35,284 nucleotides of DNA from an uncultured Porphyromonadaceae bacterium. Lineage in GTDB: Bacteria > Bacteroidota > Bacteroidia > Bacteroidales > Muribaculaceae. The notes beneath the pieces are model-generated. The model worked only from the letters and a program-made list of their open reading frames with translations, was not told where the DNA came from and made no database searches. The position numbers and the translations under genes were made by a program. The stretch is taken from the NCBI GenBank assembly GCA_947174235.1, contig CAMWID010000035.1, forward strand, positions 1 through 35,284, in the 5' to 3' direction. Positions 33,446-35,284 of the stretch are shown here, piece after piece; the stretch's first letter is position 1, and each line of letters starts with the position of its first letter.

Positions 33446-35044
33446 TCAGAAACCTGTCCAATGCTGTTTCCAGAGGCGGTTTCCGAGTTCGTCCCAGCGG
33501 TTGATGGTGGCGCCGAAGAAATCTTTTGTATAATCCGTCAGCAACGCGTCTGCTTCTTCACGGTTCCCTTCGTTCAGATATTGCACATATAGATTTTCGA
33601 CCATCGGAAGCTCGCGGGCTCCTTTTTTCAGGAAATAGTCACGGGCAGGTTCGGTAAATTTCCTGCTTTGTCCCCATCTTATTGTGGCGAGCCGGTTGGG
33701 CTTGCGGTAACGCCACAGGGCGGCGTCGTCACGTTCACGGTGCTGTCCGCATATTTTCAGCAGTTCTGGCACGTCGGTTGTGCCGGCAAATATGGGGAAA
33801 CGTGGAGACTGTCCGGGGTTGTCAAGACATATCCATGCCACTCCGCCCACGCCGTCGGGGAGCCAGTCGCGGCATTGTATGATTGTGGAATATGCGCACC
33901 ATGACACGCTGACGGTGCGAATGTTGTGCATCGCGCTGTCTCCCATGGCTTCATACACGGCTATCTCGTCCGGACGCATCCATGGATTCGCAAACGGACT
34001 TACGATGCTGTCGGGGATATCGGCGGGTGAGTCAGCCTTCTTTGCCGGATTTTTTACTTTGAGCCGGTCGCACAATGCGTTGGGCGTTCCCTCATAATAA
34101 GATCCCAGAAGGCGTGCGACATCCTCCACACTAACCTTCTTCTCAGGTTTTACACTGAGGGGAAGCTCTTCCATCTTGTCGTTGAAGCCGGCAGACGGAG
34201 CAAGTTCGTTCATTATGAAAAGCTCGCGGACGCTATAGTTTTTAGGTTCTTTCATATAATTAGTGCCGCTGTAGGCTTTCCAGAAAGAGAATTCCTCTTT
34301 GCCGTCCCAGAGTCCCATTTTTTTCGCTACATCTTTCACATTGTCTGAAGCCATGTAGTTCTCTTTATCTTTCAGGTTCAGCTTTCCGATACGGCTCACG
34401 TTTGCCGACACAGCGATGTGGTCGTCAGGGATTCTTACAGCCGCCCATACTCCTCCTATTTTGTCGGGACCCTCTCCCTGTACTTCAAATATCCATACCT
34501 CTTTGGGGTCAGCTATTGTAAGGCATTCTCCGCTGTCGCCGTATCCGTATTCTTTTATAAGCTTGCCCATCAGGGAAATGGCATCGCGGGCGGTGGAGCA
34601 ACGTTCAAGCACGACCCTTTCAAGCTCTTCGATCATAAACATGCCGTTCTTGTTTTGCATGGTGTCGCGGCCCGTATATGTGGTCTCTCCGATGGCAAGC
34701 TGCTTTTCGTTGAGGCACGGATAGGCGGTATCAAGAAAACGGAATGTGTGGCGTGCCTGAGGTATTTTCCCTTTTTCCTTCATGCCGTCAGTGCTTGATG
34801 CATATTCGGTATGCATGCGGCCGTCATATATACTCATGACTGTGTCATTGGGATAATCCTTTGGTTCTGTCACTTGCATCCATGTCCTGTACCAGGAGTC
34901 GCACGTGTGGCTGGTCATTACTGAACCGTCGGCAGATGCTTTCTTGCCGACCATTATGCTTGTGCAGGCATCTTTCGGAGACTGGGCGTGTACACCGAAC
35001 GCCGACATAAGCGCTACTAAAGATAGTGAAATCAGATGTTTCAT
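33446..35044 (-). CDS. Secreted C69-family dipeptidase
   Basis: This 532-residue protein has a type I signal peptide (cleavage near GVHA-QS). Cys27 in KDACTSIMVGKKAS is the N-terminal nucleophile expected once a short propeptide is removed, as in N-terminal-nucleophile hydrolases of family C69. The segment SADGSVMTSHTCDSW and the GDSGECLTIADPKEVWIFEV stretch near 165 are family hallmarks, as is the length. It cleaves dipeptides in the periplasm or outside. It has its own promoter and leader and is convergent with the U32 gene. Confidence 0.94.
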   Translation of the reverse strand: MKHLISLSLVALMSAFGVHAQSPKDACTSIMVGKKASADGSVMTSHTCDSWYRTWMQVTEPKDYPNDTVMSIYDGRMHTEYASSTDGMKEKGKIPQARHTFRFLDTAYPCLNEKQLAIGETTYTGRDTMQNKNGMFMIEELERVVLERCSTARDAISLMGKLIKEYGYGDSGECLTIADPKEVWIFEVQGEGPDKIGGVWAAVRIPDDHIAVSANVSRIGKLNLKDKENYMASDNVKDVAKKMGLWDGKEEFSFWKAYSGTNYMKEPKNYSVRELFIMNELAPSAGFNDKMEELPLSVKPEKKVSVEDVARLLGSYYEGTPNALCDRLKVKNPAKKADSPADIPDSIVSPFANPWMRPDEIAVYEAMGDSAMHNIRTVSVSWCAYSTIIQCRDWLPDGVGGVAWICLDNPGQSPRFPIFAGTTDVPELLKICGQHRERDDAALWRYRKPNRLATIRWGQSRKFTEPARDYFLKKGARELPMVENLYVQYLNEGNREEADALLTDYTKDFFGATINRWDELGNRLWKQHWTGF

Positions 35045-35144
35045 GATATTTGGTATATATTGTGTTTCCGTATTGACTCACTGCGTTTATTATATAAGCT
35101 ATAATTATGGAGCCTATATATAAAGACGCGGTTGCTTTAGAAGC

Positions 35145-35176
35145 CAAAATTAATCAAAACGGGGAGGATATGCAAA
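35145..35176 (-). promoter_or_regulatory. Promoter of the C69 dipeptidase gene
   Basis: On the minus strand TTTG (35176-35173), 20 bases, then TAATTTTG (35152-35145) is an exact match to the Bacteroidetes consensus. The leader is about 95 bases. Beyond it, 35177-35284 holds nothing I can support. Confidence 0.75.
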
Positions 35177-35284
35177 TGAATGGCGGATAGTTGTGGTCGG
35201 TAAAATGAAAATTCAGCCCTTTATTATATTAATGATTCGCTTTTTTGTATTGAAACGCGGTCGGATTTCTGAAAAAAAGATCTC

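Noticed and set aside
35205..35284. Short open frame running off the right edge (MKIQPFIILMIRFF)
   Set aside because: Only 26 codons are visible, with no supporting motif; it may be chance in AT-rich DNA.

Overview
The window looks like a chromosomal segment of a gut Bacteroidales bacterium, and the Muribaculaceae are a reasonable guess. The evidence is Bacteroidetes-type promoters (TTTG, about 20 bases, TAnnTTTG), a mannan-utilisation locus with a surface glycan-binding lipoprotein, a C69 dipeptidase, head-GIN (DUF2807) lipoproteins and a menaquinone methyltransferase. The family-level guess is inference, because no rRNA gene is present. I found no tRNA, rRNA, CRISPR array, transposase or integrase.

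Layout. (1) 55-2153, minus strand: a type II restriction-modification (R-M) pair, an Eco47II-like nuclease followed by an HTH-fused C5 cytosine methyltransferase. (2) 2414-6725: a TonB-receptor-like outer-membrane protein, divergent from a histidine kinase and OmpR-type regulator pair. (3) 6832-19928: a (galacto)mannan catabolic locus. (4) 20361-24893: NADP glutamate dehydrogenase, a glycine-zipper/OmpA lipoprotein and two GIN-domain beta-helix proteins. (5) 25310-29163: a YqeY-like protein, seryl-tRNA synthetase, a membrane-anchored pseudokinase and a GNAT acetyltransferase. (6) 29176-31156: a second R-M pair, inserted with almost no spacer ahead of ubiE and a U32 protein (to 33219). (7) 33446-35044: a secreted C69 dipeptidase.

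The mannan locus reads as a full pathway. A surface glycan-binding lipoprotein and a GH26 lipoprotein mannanase act at the cell surface. A GH5 mannanase, an SGNH/SASA acetylesterase and a GH36 alpha-galactosidase trim the chain, its acetyl groups and its galactose branches. A GPH symporter imports mannobiose, an AGE-family epimerase converts it to mannosyl-glucose, and a GH130 phosphorylase yields mannose-1-phosphate and glucose. This is the pathway known from Bacteroides fragilis. Two minus-strand transcription units are likely: acetylesterase-GH5, ending at a hairpin at 13651-13681, and the glycan-binding protein through the epimerase, ending at a hairpin at 6774-6813. An AraC-type regulator lies between these units and the divergent GH36 gene. 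No SusC/SusD pair is in the window.

The most unusual items are: a tail-anchored pseudokinase beside serS that has lost the HRD and DFG aspartates; a GIN beta-helix protein fused to a lysine-rich coiled coil; an R-M module sitting inside a housekeeping gene string with a nuclease I cannot assign to a family; and a cysteine-rich tail on the GH5 mannanase.
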